DNA from: Klebsormidium nitens
Taxonomy: Eukaryota > Streptophyta > Klebsormidiophyceae > Klebsormidiales > Klebsormidiaceae
Assembly (NCBI GenBank): GCA_000708835.1
Contig: DF237086.1
Span: forward strand, 62,001-126,000
Reading direction: 5' to 3'
DNA: 64,000 nt
Of this stretch, positions 37,508 through 49,459 are shown piece by piece; the stretch's first letter is position 1, and every line of letters begins with the position of its first letter. Made by a program: the position numbers and the translations under genes. The notes under the pieces were generated by a model. That model had not been told where the DNA came from and made no database searches. It saw nothing but the letters and a program-made list of their open reading frames with translations.

Positions 37508-39315
37508 TCTTCACACAAGCGGTGAGTCCCAGACAGAGCACCCAGACCGCAGCTAGCCAGCAGCGAGGAGGTCCCCCTTTCTTCCAGCTTATACCAATCA
37601 CAAAAAGCGCCACTGATTTGGTACTGTTGCAGATGTTGGTCTAGCTGACAAGCTGGCCAGTGCCCTACAACTTACGCGCAAGCTGATCCAAAAAGGTGAA
37701 CACCATGGACTCATCTTCCAAGCCCCAGGGCCAAGGAAAGCGCAATCAATCAGATTCAATGTGTTTCTCAATGTAATACTGTATTAATGTCGGCGCAGCA
37801 TGACCCCAGCATGATGGCGCTTGGCGAGCTAGGTAGGTAGTACACATTGTGTATCTTTCAGATTCGGGCTCGAGGTTCTTCAGGCTGGTCGTTGAACTTG
37901 GTTGAGTTTGTGGGCGCAAACTAGTGTACTGATTCTAGAAAGCATCATTTTTCTGAGTCTTTCGTACTTTCTCCCGCCAGAATGGAAAGCTTCGGCGCCG
38001 TCGATGAAACTTTCCCAAGTTCGTAGACGGTACGATCTCTTTCTGGGGACGCTTGGTGAAACAGCGAGTCGTTTGCTCACGTTGCTTCATTCTCTAGGCA
38101 AGTGCTGCAGCATACCTTACTACGGTACCTATTATTAGTATCATTGCACAACCGAAGAACGCTCCGCAATTCCAATGCTTGCGCATCTCGTTCAAGGCAG
38201 CGCCACTGCCTCTGGCCAGCGTTTTGATGATTGACTCGGAAACAGAAAATGGTGCCAGATACCGGACCTGATTTCCAATCCGCTTGTGATTGTCAACAAT
38301 TTGTAGATACAGGCGGCGTCAAATTCAACATCGTCTTGCCCAGTGAGTTTGTTTTGACACCGACTTTTCCAAGTTTAGCTTTTGGGCACTTAGCAATCAA
38401 AAGGGGCACGATTTGCCTGTCGGATTAGTACTGACTTGCCTCCTATGCGAACAATTCGTCAAATTTGCACGCTTTCAAATGGACCTAATCTCTGCCAGAA
38501 GGATCGTTTGCTCGCTTGGACGCTTGAAGCGGGGCACTGTCAGATGACGGTAAGTGCACGTTTTGGGTGCCAACTTGTACCAAAGTAACGAGGAGTCTGC
38601 CATCGTCATGACGTTCTAGTACACCGTCCCTGCAATGCACATAGGGCTGCAAAGGAGGTACTACCTGCCTCAGAGACTGCGAAGGTGCTGAACCAGTACT
38701 CGAACGGCACGTGTCATTCTTCTGCGATCGAGCAGTCCAATCAGACATTTGGTCTCAATATCCTTGCTCCACTTTGAAGTTGAAGAGCCAAGGTTGGCTG
38801 CTTGAACCTCCTTGAGCAGGTCCAGGCAGAAACGTTAGCTTCCGCATGAAGCGCTGCGGCGCCCAGAAGAGGCAACAGGTGAGTGAGCAGGAAGCCTTCT
38901 GCATTGGATATATGCCTGCATGCGCAGCATCTAAGCACAGACTGATGGGGACGGCTTCTTCGTGTGGGACCTTTGGACGAGTCCTTTGCAGAAAAGGAGT
39001 GGGATGTTGAAGATCTGATTTAGCAAGATTGAAGTGGCTACTCGGACGGAGATGCAGCACTTACAGTCGGTTGGCTAGCGCCTCGTAGATCCAAGGGGCT
39101 GGGTGGTCTCCTCGATCGCACGTCTTGCATCAACCTGCACAGAAAACTGTTGAAGCATGCTGTGTTTTGGCAGAGAAAGTAGAATGGATGATGAACACGG
39201 CGCCGCGGCATGTACTGGGGAAAATCATCATTGTAAAGCTTGACTAAGAATTCCAAAGCAGCAGCAAGGCTCACTCCTCCATTTCAAATCCTGTAGACGA
39301 ACCAGCCTGTCGGAG
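37508..39315. other. Divergent intergenic region, no gene recognised
   Basis: About 1.8 kb separates the starts of the SLF2-like gene (-) and the coiled-coil gene (+), so it should hold both promoters. Minus-strand frames near 38755-39274 have some exon-like look but I could not join them to anything, and I count them as chance. Confidence 0.4.
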
Positions 39316-42300
39316 ATGGCTGGTGGCCAGCCGCCGGCGGGCCCCGCAAACCACTCTGAGGAGTCTGCAATTGAGAGTTTCCTGTGAGTATCTTTTGGGA
39401 CAAGAAGGTCTGCATGGTGCTCTTGATGGTGCAGATCTGCAAGATCTACTATGTTTCCAAGAGTCTCCAAGTTCTAGTTGCTCTCTGATATTCATGTTTG
39501 TGGAAGATCTCGGTGCAGTGGTCATCATAGAAAGTCCAAAGGAGAGTTTTTCAAAAATAAAGTTTCGTCTGGGATATCCCGACTTAGTATTAAAGATCAG
39601 TCCAATCCAAAAGATGAAGTCTCGATCAACCTGATGGCAAGAATTCAAGGTCGCTTAATGTCTGAGCTGACTTACGGCACCTCCTTCATGTGCTCTGTTT
39701 CGCTGAATGAGCGAGACGCATGTACCTTGCAGCAGGTTGACTTCGGGGAGGATCCTGCCTTCTTGACAAATCCTGAGCTCCTTTGATGTCCAACTTCTTT
39801 CCTTCTATGTGCACGCTGTAGCTGGCGCCAATTGGTCAAAAGAACCATTCAAAAAACATTGATTAGTGATCGTGTGTTTTGAACCTCTAACTGTTTTCTG
39901 TAGGCGGATACTGGAAGATCACAGGCGCGCTTGTGAGGCCACCGGCAAGTATGTGGAAGCAGAGGTCGCCAAGAAACGAATTGTAGAACTAAGAGCAGAG
40001 TGAGTTGCATTCCTGCTTCTGATCCTCGCTGCACTCTCTCCCGTTTGCCCCTGCTCAAGTGTTTGCCAATTAGCTGTATTCCACAGAGCAGTGTTCAATC
40101 TAGATGATGGAGCGTTGTCGAGCAAAGTACGGAAGTCAGCACATCAAGTTCACAGCAAGATCGAAGGGTCCAATCAACGAGAAACTAAGGGTATCAAAGA
40201 TGGTACGCAAGGGCCAGCAACTCCTATTGTGGACAAAGACCAAGGAAGTCCTCCGAAGAATTTGGAAATGCTACTGAAGTCCCGGACAGACAGTTGATGG
40301 TTAGTATGACAATGAAATTTCTAGCCAGTCCACTAAGTTTGTGGAAAGTATCGCGTGCAGCCACGCCAACAAGAAGCGGGAGGCGTTGCGCGCTCGCCAG
40401 GTCAAGGAGCGCCTCGATCTGGAGGAGGCGCAGATCCTGGAGTATGAGCACTTCAAAGCGCGTTGGGCCAAGTCGCTCAAGGAGTTTGACGACAAGGCCG
40501 CCGAGCAGGCCAGCTCTGCCAAAGTGAGCCGCTCATGCTTTCACTCTGGTGCACCCACACGTGAGCGAAGCAGCTCGCGACTGTATCATGGGCGGGACAC
40601 CATATTTAAGGTTTGGGATGACCTTTATATCACGTATCATCAGCGTACTTAAAGCTGTGTCGTCCTTCCGCGAGCACTTTCATTCCATCTACAACACTTC
40701 TGTGAAGTCCCAAGACGCACTACGGCGGAATTTAGCCGCGTAAAGTCCACACGTGCTGTTGTCATCGTGCCCTCTTGCAGACTTGGCCAGCGAAGGGAAG
40801 GGTTGATCGATCGAGCTGCTGGAGAAGTCTGGAGTGGCAGAATGTCACCTCGACTTGAGCATATCTTTGCCGTCCGTTGCTTGCCGCTGATGTCATCAGA
40901 CCTCTTCGGCAGGACCGCCAAACAAAGGGATTTGATCGAGCTGCGGAAGAAGTCATTGCTGATGGACTCTCCAAGACGTCAACCTAGTTCTCCCAACTCT
41001 CCTCCGCCAATGTTTGTTGCTTGCGGCTGACACCATCAAGAATCTTCGACAGGATCGGCAAACGGAAGAGCTGCTCGATCTGCGGGAGAAGCACGAGCGG
41101 GAGCTCGCGGACGTCCGGCCGAAGCCGAACAAGGAGATCCTGAACCTGCGGAAGATTCAGGAGATCCTCGCCAAGCAGAAGGAGTACATCGAGGCGCAGA
41201 AGGTCAAGGCGAAAGTGGACCAGCTGGTGAGCGCCTCAAACAGCGTCCACAAACATTTCGAGCGCTCTTTCTGTGCGGACGCTCCGTTTCCTCAGAGAGC
41301 GTCCGCAAGCTTTGAGCGCTCTGTCTGTGTGGACGGTCCGTTTCCGTCCCTGATAATCTTCCAAACGGAAGCTCGTTTCGTGGACCAGCTGGTGAGCGTC
41401 CGAAACACTTCGCGGACGCTATTTCCGTACTGACGCTCTGTATCTGCAAAGCTTTCCCCCCCATGCGAATGTACGGTATCAATAAACATTTCCCTGTGCT
41501 GACGCTCTGTCTCTGCGAATGCTGGTGCTGTTCGACGTCCCGTCTTGGGGAACGGTCCAATCTGCGGACAAGTCTTAGTGCAGATACTCGGTTTCTGCTG
41601 GCGCGTACCCTTTGCGGACGCTTCTCGTTCTTGCTTGCTGTTTTTAGGGGGACGCTCTTCATGTCCGGACGCTGGTCCTGTACGGACGCTCCTGTGACGC
41701 GGTGCTTTCTCCGTCCGAACGGTCCATCTGTGTACGTATTGGTGGACGAGCTCTGACAGGACCGCGCGCGCTTCCATGAAACAGTGCGCTTCCTTTGCGC
41801 AACTCGAAGTTTTCCGTTTTCATAATTCTTTTGCCTCACCCTCACCACCCATATCTCCGTCGTGAGGATCTGACGAAAAGGCTCCTTTCCCGGCGCGTAT
41901 GCAGGAGCTGTTAAAAGCGGGCAGGGCACGTGCCGCGCTGACGGGAGCTAGTGCGCTTCAAACGAACAGAGCGCTTCAGTTGCAAAGAGTTTTTGGCCAT
42001 CCATCTCGACTTTCTTTACACCACACAACGAATCACAATCTGGCACCTCGCGACAACCCTCGTTTTCGACCTATATGCAGGAGTTGTGAAGCGGACAGGG
42101 CATGTGCCCTGCTGACAGGAGCTACTTCGCTACAGAGGAATGTGCGCTTCCGACAAGACGACTCATGGACCCTATTTTCGCGCTTATGCAGGAGGCGTTG
42201 GAAGCGGACAGGGCACGTGCCCTGCTGACGGAAGCGATCGCGCTCGCGGAGGAGAAGGTGCTCGCGCGGCAGGCCCAGGAAATGGAGGGCCTGCTCAAAC

Positions 42301-43903
42301 GGCTGATGGGCGCGCGCGACGACCTTTTGCGTCAGCGGCAGATGGACCACGACAGGTGCGGCACTCAGATCTTTTGTAACGGGGCTTCCCCTGCTTTTCC
42401 AAGCCGTACATCAGACTTTCAATACGACGTTGGCAGATCTCATCGCACGCTATGTGCGAGTGTAGACGGTATACACCGAGATGTCGAGGGTCCGGCGAGT
42501 TTGGCAAAGTTCTGCCCCACCTGATGACTGAAACCTGAATTATCCTTGAAGGAGTCGGGCACCTTCAAAGACTCCCTCCGCATACGTGACAAATGCGACG
42601 CAATTAAACTCTCCGTTTTTCAACTCCGTCCCTGGGTCAATCTTGTCACGATGCGCTTCTCCTCCTAGCATTTTTGACTTTGGTAGCGCAAGAGTCTTCA
42701 GCTCGGCCGCTGATTGGGCTCCAACATTGATTACATTGGGGTGGATTCTTTTCATGCAACCGATCGCTGCCGTAAAATGGCCCATCTATCTGGTCGGCTC
42801 ACAAATCCAGACTTGAATGATGCGGCACGGATAACAGTGGGTTGAGCACAATCCGTGCGACTCTTCTGACAGTCGTTATCGTCTACCATCTCGCAGAATT
42901 GTCCAGAGGCACCAGAACGGAAAGCTCCTCCTCGAAAAGAACCAGGCGCTCGACCGGCAAAAGATCGAAAAGCACCTCAAGAGAGGCTCCACGTCGGTGC
43001 CAAAGGTAAAAACCCTAAATTCTATCCCCTACAAACCCACGTTTTGCTTCCAAGGTGTGGGGCCATTGTCGCTGGCCCTGTGATCAAAACAGTGGAGAAA
43101 CCATGAAATATCTAGAGACGCTTCATTCCTCTTCTTCCGTATATACGACTTAGACCCACAATGCGAGAGGTGTTGCTTTTACCTCGATTGCCAAGTCGGT
43201 GAAACGCTCATCAAAAGAAGCTCGGCAAGTTATCAGGTGGTCTGGCTTGGCTGACACTGACCCATAAGGTAAAGTCAATGATCCAGATCGACTTGGAAAG
43301 CTGCGCACTTACGGGCCTCATTTTCTGGCTTTGCAGGGGGTAGTAACGGCGCCAATTGACGGAGGGCGGCGCTCGAAAACGCCGAACAGCCTAAGACGCT
43401 CCGCTGACAGTCCCTCGCCGGTACGTGTATCCGTCCGAGACCAGGTCTATCGGGAAGTCCTGCACTTAGAGCAGGACTACTTTAGAATGTATTTTGAACC
43501 CTCCAGACGAGCTGAACTTTTTCATTGGGACACTTAAGATCGACAGATCATCCGTTCAACAGTCTGAAAGCTAGTTGACTCGGCTAGTTGACTTGCTTCA
43601 TCTGTTGACCAATTTCATCGTAAACCTATCGTAGCCTCCTTTAGAGGCACCTGTTAAAGTATTTGTGATACTTGTCGCTGCCTCCCAAGAAATTGCTTTG
43701 AAGGCGAGCTGTAATAAGCACCCGCAATTTGAGAAATCTAGATTCATGGTTTGTCAAAAGTCAGCCTTCTGACTGTGCTGCGTCAACCATTTTTGACGAC
43801 TTCCTGAACAGATGCACCTTTCTTCCTCCAGGAAACGCGCAAATCTGACAAGTCCAAGATGACGAGCAAAATCTATGCCAGTTGGGACCAGTCACTGAAG
43901 TGA
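39316..43903 (+). CDS. Coiled-coil protein, 309 residues
   Basis: Eight exons join in phase: 39316-39383, 39904-39999, 40361-40523, 41053-41226, 42192-42355, 42897-43005, 43337-43420 and 43832-43903. The start (GGAGATGGCTGG) gives MAGGQPPAGPANHSEESAIE. Almost all of residues 20-255 is charged alpha-helix with heptad character: LEDHRRACEATGKYVEAEVA, KKREALRARQVKERLDLEEA, EILNLRKIQEILAKQKEYIE and DRQKIEKHLKRG. The tail is basic and Ser/Pro-rich (SKTPNSLRRSADSPSP). The pattern of short helical blocks around a conserved LNLRKIQE-LAKQKEY core recalls a coiled-coil family I associate with protists, but I cannot name it or assign a function. Introns 3 and 4 carry several ghost copies of exon edges. 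The model is strong because all phases agree; the role is unknown. Confidence 0.8.
40776..40950 (+). repeat. Ghost copies of coiled-coil exon 4 start
   Basis: The acceptor region and start of the exon at 41053 (real block 41031-41095) recur at 40887-40950 with the same word order (GTTGCTTGC, GCTGA, CATCA, AGGA-CG-CAAAC, GAT-GAGCTGCGG). A weaker copy is at 40776-40835. The nearer copy still reads RDLIELRKK, parallel to EELLDLREK in the exon. Confidence 0.8.
41249..41760. repeat. Minisatellite-like intron array with exon edge copy
   Basis: Much of this intron is built from variants of a GC-rich word of the form GCGGACGCT / GGACGGTCCGTTTCC / GACGCTCTGTCT repeated about every 25-50 bases. At 41379-41412 it includes a copy of the exon 4 end with its donor (GTGGACCAGCTGGTGAGCG), matching 41215-41248. 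A long minus-strand open frame (41204-41929) is a by-product of the repeat. Confidence 0.7.
41897..42135 (+). repeat. Two ghost copies of coiled-coil exon 5 start
   Basis: The acceptor and first 55 or so bases of the exon at 42192 recur at 41897-41965 and 42070-42135. All three share TATGCAGGAG, then AGCGG-CAGGGCA-GTGCC and GCTGAC-GGAGCTA/GGAAGCGA. The first copy encodes GRARAALTGASAL, against DRARALLTEAIAL in the exon. Confidence 0.85.
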
Positions 43904-45774
43904 TCCAAGCCAAGCTGTTCCCCAAAGTGAAGACCGTACGTAGTCAGTTTAAAAACATAAAATTGCTGGATCGCTGCAGCTGTGTGAAATACAAAGACTA
44001 ATCTTATAACAAACTAATCTGTTGCTCTATCGTCCTTACCGCTGATCCTTTATACTGAAGTAGTTGATCGCAAGCCATACTCTGATCGTAGCTAGTCTGA
44101 CAACGTCGCGAAATGGCGACCAGATTGTAGTCAAGTACGTTGAAACAATTGAAGTCACTTCCCACGTGTTGATTTGGGCGCCATTCGCGCAGGTTATATA
44201 CTTCGTTCCAAAACATCTTAAGCATGCCTGAGAGCTCGAAAGCGGCCCTATATACTGCAATTTGCGTTCGAGTGAGCGAGGCGAGTCATTACGGTAACTT
44301 TTAGGTGAAGTAACACCTTAGCGACGTCAAGGTTGGGCCGCCGGCCCGGGGGACGGGTGGAGTCAGGTCGGTGGTTGGTGTAGGTTGAGCATGCGGACTC
44401 AGCGCCTGGTTTCTTGGGATTGAAACTTTTGGTTTGTAGGCTCAGGATTCATGAGTCGAAGTCGCTCAGCTCTGAGGTCACTCGACTGGCAGTAATACGA
44501 GTATCATGTGCAGCAATTCCTGGTTGCAGGCGTAAAATCATCTTCCTTTCGAATTGAATTCCGAATAGCATCAGCCTTCGGAAGCAGACTTACTTTGACA
44601 AATGGAGCGCATGGGCTGTCGGTTGACGTCGCTTGCTATGCGCACCTTCATTTCCGCGCGCCTGCCGCAAATCACTCTGATTAGCTGTGACAATACTTTT
44701 GCGCTACGGGATGCAATCACAATGATGTTCGTGCTTTGTGCTGGCGGAAAGCAGTGTCCCGCACGATAAAGGAGACCCAGGTTGACCTGCCAATTGGAAG
44801 GCTTAGCAAGATTCAGTGTCACTTCGTCTGGAAAACTTTCCGAGGATGCATGCGCCCGGTCAAGGAAGATGGGAATCCCAACCACGTTGACCGAGTCGGG
44901 ACATGCTTGCTGCAAGCCCGCAACAGAATACTAAAGTGATAGGATCCACTTGAAGGGTGAGCCTAACTTCGATTGACGGAAGTATCATCTAGCTCTGAAT
45001 CTCAATCTCGGATAATCTGGTGCGCTGACAAACGTGGAACACGTGGTTCCAGCCTGCCCCTGTTGACGCATATTGACCGGGTCCGCATATGCATAACGGC
45101 CCAGGGGTCGATTAACTCAAACACTTGAAGAGCTCGGCTTACGGTCAACGCAAGCCCCATCGTAATCGTGCCGCCGTGCCAGTCAGCTTGATTTTTTTTG
45201 CCATGCCAGAGTTGAGGGAGTGCCCACAAACAAGCCCATTCGGTGGGAGAGGATTGGGGCCGTCATGGCGGTCAAAGAATAGGTGCATGTCAAAGCGCAG
45301 ACCGCTACCCAGAGAGAATATTAGAAAAGGAGGCACGGTACCTTGTCAATCCACGGATGTTCGTGGAAGGAATCAGGAGGGGGTGAAATTGTCTGTGCTT
45401 TGCATGAGCCGTTGCGCCTCTGGTCGGACGCCCAGCTGGCGGCCAGCTCGACCCGAGAAGATGGTACCACGCTGGGGAAGTATTAAGGGAGCCTATTTCT
45501 GAAGGCCCTCAGGAATAGATTCATCGAAGGTTTCGCTTTTTAAGAGGGACGCCTGGACCCTCCACAGATACGTGCATCCCGGCCGTTGTTTCCCCATCCT
45601 TTCGCAAGAGATGTGTGCCTTCCAACTCGAGGTAACAACACCTCAGCTATTCTCCTGAAATCGTCCGTGAAGAAAATAGATTTCCTGCAAAACAGTCTGT
45701 TTCTCGCAGAGACAGCAACGCACGAGACAGCCCTTTTCAACATTCATCAGCCACGCGGAGCAAATCTTACAGAC
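43904..45774. other. Intergenic spacer, no gene recognised
   Basis: About 1.9 kb lie between the coiled-coil gene and the peroxidase, both on the plus strand. No exon, RNA gene or notable repeat could be supported. A GC-rich patch is at 44337-44360. Confidence 0.4.
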
Positions 45775-47771
45775 ATGGCGATCTCCTCAAAAAGCAGAAG
45801 GTACCCGTCTCCCTTTCCGCGGGCACTCGTCACTCTCTTCTTCGCGTTCCTCCTCTTCGCCAGGGCCGCTTCTCGGGTCCTACCGGAAGACTCAACCGGG
45901 GACCAAACCTGGAACCAAACCACGGTTAACCAAGCCGGGAATAACCAAACCGGGAATCAAACCAGGATCAACCAGATTGGAAGTGACCAAACCGGAAACC
46001 AAACCGCGGCCTCCAGCCGCCGGCGCCTTCTGCAAAGTAACAACTGGAGCCAACCGAGCAGCGGCCCGGTAGATGTGAACCGGGCGTATAAGGTGTTGGC
46101 AAAGTATGTGACGGTGGACATTGCGGGCATTCTCCTCAGGATGGCGTTCCACGACGCGGGCACGTATGATAAGAGCTCGGGCACGGGTGGCGCGAACGGG
46201 TCGCTCAAATACGAGCTCAGCAGGTACGTATAAAGTCCTTTTGGGGCAGATTGGTTTGTTGCACCAATCAACTTTACTTTCTGCGGTCCAAGCAACGTAG
46301 AAGCGAAGTCTATTGAGAAGAGTCCTTGATTTTTTGCACACAGATTCGTGCTTCAATGCGGTGCTCGAATCCAAATCCTGATTTTTCGACCTGACCGTTG
46401 CTACTTTGCGGGTTTGCTTATTCCTTTCATTTCTCTCCGTTCTTTCCTCTTCCCTCCGTTCATCTAGCATCCCTCTCCATTTTGCTTTCTCGGTTCTCCT
46501 GCTCTGTACCTCGGTTCTCCTCCTTCCTTCGTTGTCGGAAGGAATCATTTCACGACGAATTCGCTTAAAAGGCCACTCGAGCTCAGAGTTTGATAAGTTG
46601 GCTCTTTTCACCCGGCGCTGCTTTTATCATCCCTCTTTGACTTTCTCTTCTCGCAACTCCTCCGACTTTTTCCTGCTCCTCAGGGCCCTGAACGAGCCCA
46701 TCTCCTCACACTGGTCCGTCATCGAGTCCATCAAGGGCGGCCTCCCTAACGTCAGCTACGCTGACGTCATCTTCCTAGCCGGTTTCTACGCCATCCACAT
46801 CACCGGGGGACCCCTCGTCACGAGCGTCCGAACCGGACGCGTGGACGCGAGCGTCGCGGATCCGGACAACCGGCTCCCGCTGAGCTCATGGAACGCCGAC
46901 CAGCTGACGTCACACTTCGGCGACGCGTACGGTTTCGGGTGCCAGGAGCTGGTCGCCCTCTCGGGGGCGCACAGCATCGGGACGTCGAAAGTCACTCCGC
47001 CTCTGGGCCCTATGGTGAGGCGTAAAGCTTGGGGAACAATCTACGTCTGCGTTTCGCTGCCCCTGGCCCCCCGGCTGTGACTGTAGTGTAATCTTGCCCT
47101 TGCTGAAGCGACCATCTGCGTGGAGAAGGCTGATATCGATCTTCTGTGATTGGTGGACGTTCTCATTGCCATGCGAAAAATCGCGTGCAGTACACGGATT
47201 TCTGATTTTCAGTGCTTCGATTCACCATGGATTTCGCTTTGCCTGGAATCTCCCATATACTACTTAATCTCCTTCGCTGTACGAACAGAACCTTTGACAA
47301 TATCATGTGACGATGCATTCCGAAATGAAAATGGAACAGAACGGTCAAACCGAAGGAACGGAGTCATCGGTGATCGTTGAAACTTTTATAAACGAAGATT
47401 CCGTGAAGTATCGTTTCGTTAGCCGCTTCTTCCTACCTCTTCTGCATTTCGAACAACCGTTCCATCACGCTTTCATTCCAGATGGCCCTGGAATAAGCGA
47501 AGCCTTTAGCCCGTAGAATTCATCTGTCGAAGATTTCGCACGAATAGCTGTCCTTAAATGACAGGACGACACGTCGCGCGTCTTCGACGTGCGCTACTAC
47601 CAGAAGCTCGTGAACGGCGGCGGGTCCTTCCCTTCGGACAAGGCCCTGTCCCAGAGCTCGGACACTAGCCCATACGTCCGCACGTACGCCGGCGACCAGG
47701 ATGCGTGGTGGGCGGAGTTTGTCGACGCCCTCAAGAAGATAGGCGACCTGGGTGCTACCTACGAATCATAG
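45775..47771 (+). CDS. Secreted ascorbate-peroxidase-like haem peroxidase
   Basis: A haem peroxidase that would reduce H2O2 with a small donor. Exons 45775-46223, 46684-47014 and 47565-47771 join in phase to 328 residues. The distal site is RMAFHDAG (Arg122, His126) followed by DKSSGTGGANGS, typical of class I peroxidases. YADVIFLAGFYAIHITGGP and the proximal ELVALSGAHSIG (His246) follow, then FPSDKAL with the Asp partner (Asp285) and a typical end. Position 125 is Phe where ascorbate peroxidases usually have Trp. The N-terminus (basic SKSRR, then VTLFFAFLLFARAAS) looks like a secretory signal peptide rather than a transit peptide. A linker of N-Q-T/N-Q repeats, rich in N-glycosylation sites, separates it from the domain. 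Class I enzymes are normally intracellular, so the predicted secretion is odd. Substrate unknown. Confidence 0.85.
45895..46006 (+). repeat. Coding minisatellite for N-Q-T linker
   Basis: Units close to AACCAAACCGGGAATCAAACC are repeated about eight times within the first peroxidase exon. They encode alternating NQT, NQ and DQT motifs, several of them N-x-T glycosylation sites. The unit length is a multiple of three, so copy number can change without a frameshift. Confidence 0.85.
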
Positions 47772-49459
47772 AAGGTCCCCGAAGCTTTTGTCCAAAGCTG
47801 ACAACATGTAAGGAAACGTACAAGCAGCCAAGGTTTTAAAGAAAGACTGGTTCAGAGGCTCGAATCCGGAGCGGGTAGAAACGCAGAAGAGGAGCATAAA
47901 CCACCAAAGATCGCCGCAGGAAAGAGGCCAGCGGTTCGTCGATGCATTCAATTCGGGGCTTGCGAGATGCTCAAAAGGGTCAAGTTTTGGATAGTGATAG
48001 CACCCACCTAAGTTCCAGTATGAAGTCCATGTGTAACGCCCTCGTTCTCACGGTTCCCAACTTTGATTTTGTGCGCGGTGTGCCGTTCTGTTGAGAAGCG
48101 AACCGTGTTATCTCAAATTCCTGCAGCTGCATAAGACTGTCTCGAGCCTTTTCGAACCGGTCCGGTCGCTTCGTTTGCTCAGCAGAGGTGATTCTGTGGA
48201 TCAACAGTGGCCCCGCTGCCGCCACTTTTCAGAGTTCATTCGAAGTTCATTGTTCGATATACGGGAGCTTCTTGGCCGGCCCGTCCAATATCGACGGCAT
48301 GCTCGTCAACGTCAACAAGCCTCGTTTCGGCTTGGACCTTGATTTCTTCAAGGGAGCGGGCGTCGTCTTATGCGTACGTACATACTTCGCCAAGACAAAT
48401 GGGAATGTGTCGGAGGATCCAATAGCGGTCCGACGGCTTTCAAACAAACTTGGTAAGAGGTTTGCGGGGTCAAGCATCTCGTTAAGTTTGATGATCTTGC
48501 AGCATCCAAGCGGAGTATCTTGCGGGGCGCTTATATGTAAATAGGTACTGCATGCATGCGCTAGCTGGCTAGCCGCATATGACTCGTTGGCAAAATGTTA
48601 ATATTTGTGCACGCCCTTGATTCATGGACGCAAAGAGTGAGTCTCCAGGTCCGTAAGAAACCTTCGCTTCCATGACGGACTACAGTAGTTTAGGAATTAT
48701 AACAGCCAGGTATAACAAGCTCCAACTAACACCAAAAAACCTAAACCCAACGATCTACCTGCTCCGCACCCGTACCCACCCTACCCCCCAAACTAACTCC
48801 ACCCGTCCCAGGCTGGCGAGCTTATTATACCTGCCGCTTATCATTCTTAAATTGTCCGAATTTTCGCTTCCGGTCAACCGTGCCGTTGTCTTTAGGACAC
48901 TTCAATCATCTCTCGCCGATGCGCTGTGCTGGTTTTGAGAACAAAACTTAGAATACTATTCTTTTATGATATCTACATTCAACGAACGCGTTCGCATGTT
49001 AAGCCCATCCATGAAATCCGAGCTTTATTGGGGTCATACTTTTCCTTCATGGCTCTTTAGCCCAGGTCCTAATAGCACAGACTGCGGGCCTGAAAGACAG
49101 CACTCTCTCTTCATTTCCGACGTCCAATGCAGCTGCATATCACACAGAAAGCCTTCGTAAGAACAGCTCCTGCTTTCGCCACGGTCTCAGAGTGCCGCCA
49201 TGCTTCCAAGGTGGAAAAGTGCTCTGGGAACCAGGTTAGCCTTGAGAGCCACCTTGCCACCATGCTATAGCGTGTCAAGCACTGGGAGCTTTACTATCGA
49301 CATACCTACATGCGGTCTAGAGGAGAATTGGAAGGAAAAAGTATCCCAAGAGTCAGGTATGAAACACCCAATCAGAAACACCCGGTCAACTAAATGAAAA
49401 CTTCCTTTACAAAAAGCAGCGTCCAGTCTTCCTCACTATCGTTTGGTCCCCTCAAGAGC
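47772..49459. other. Spacer between peroxidase and BTB-like gene
   Basis: The two genes converge here. One plus-strand frame at 48188-48544 (118 codons) has no recognisable motif and I do not call it a gene. A palindromic patch GCTAGCTGGCTAGC lies near 48560-48573. Confidence 0.4.

Noticed and set aside
39271-39648. Minus-strand frames near the coiled-coil start
   Set aside because: The plus-strand first exon (ATG at 39316 with a good context) joins exactly in phase with the next exon, so the minus frames are shadows.
41204-41929. Minus-strand open frame of 241 codons
   Set aside because: It lies inside the repeat-rich intron of the coiled-coil gene. The frame is open because of the minisatellite, and the opposite strand carries in-phase exons on both sides.
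45892-46611. Minus-strand open frame of 239 codons
   Set aside because: It is antisense to the first peroxidase exon and its intron. The plus strand encodes clear peroxidase motifs.
48188-48544. 118-codon plus-strand frame after the peroxidase
   Set aside because: It shows no family similarity, poor start context and no splice partners.
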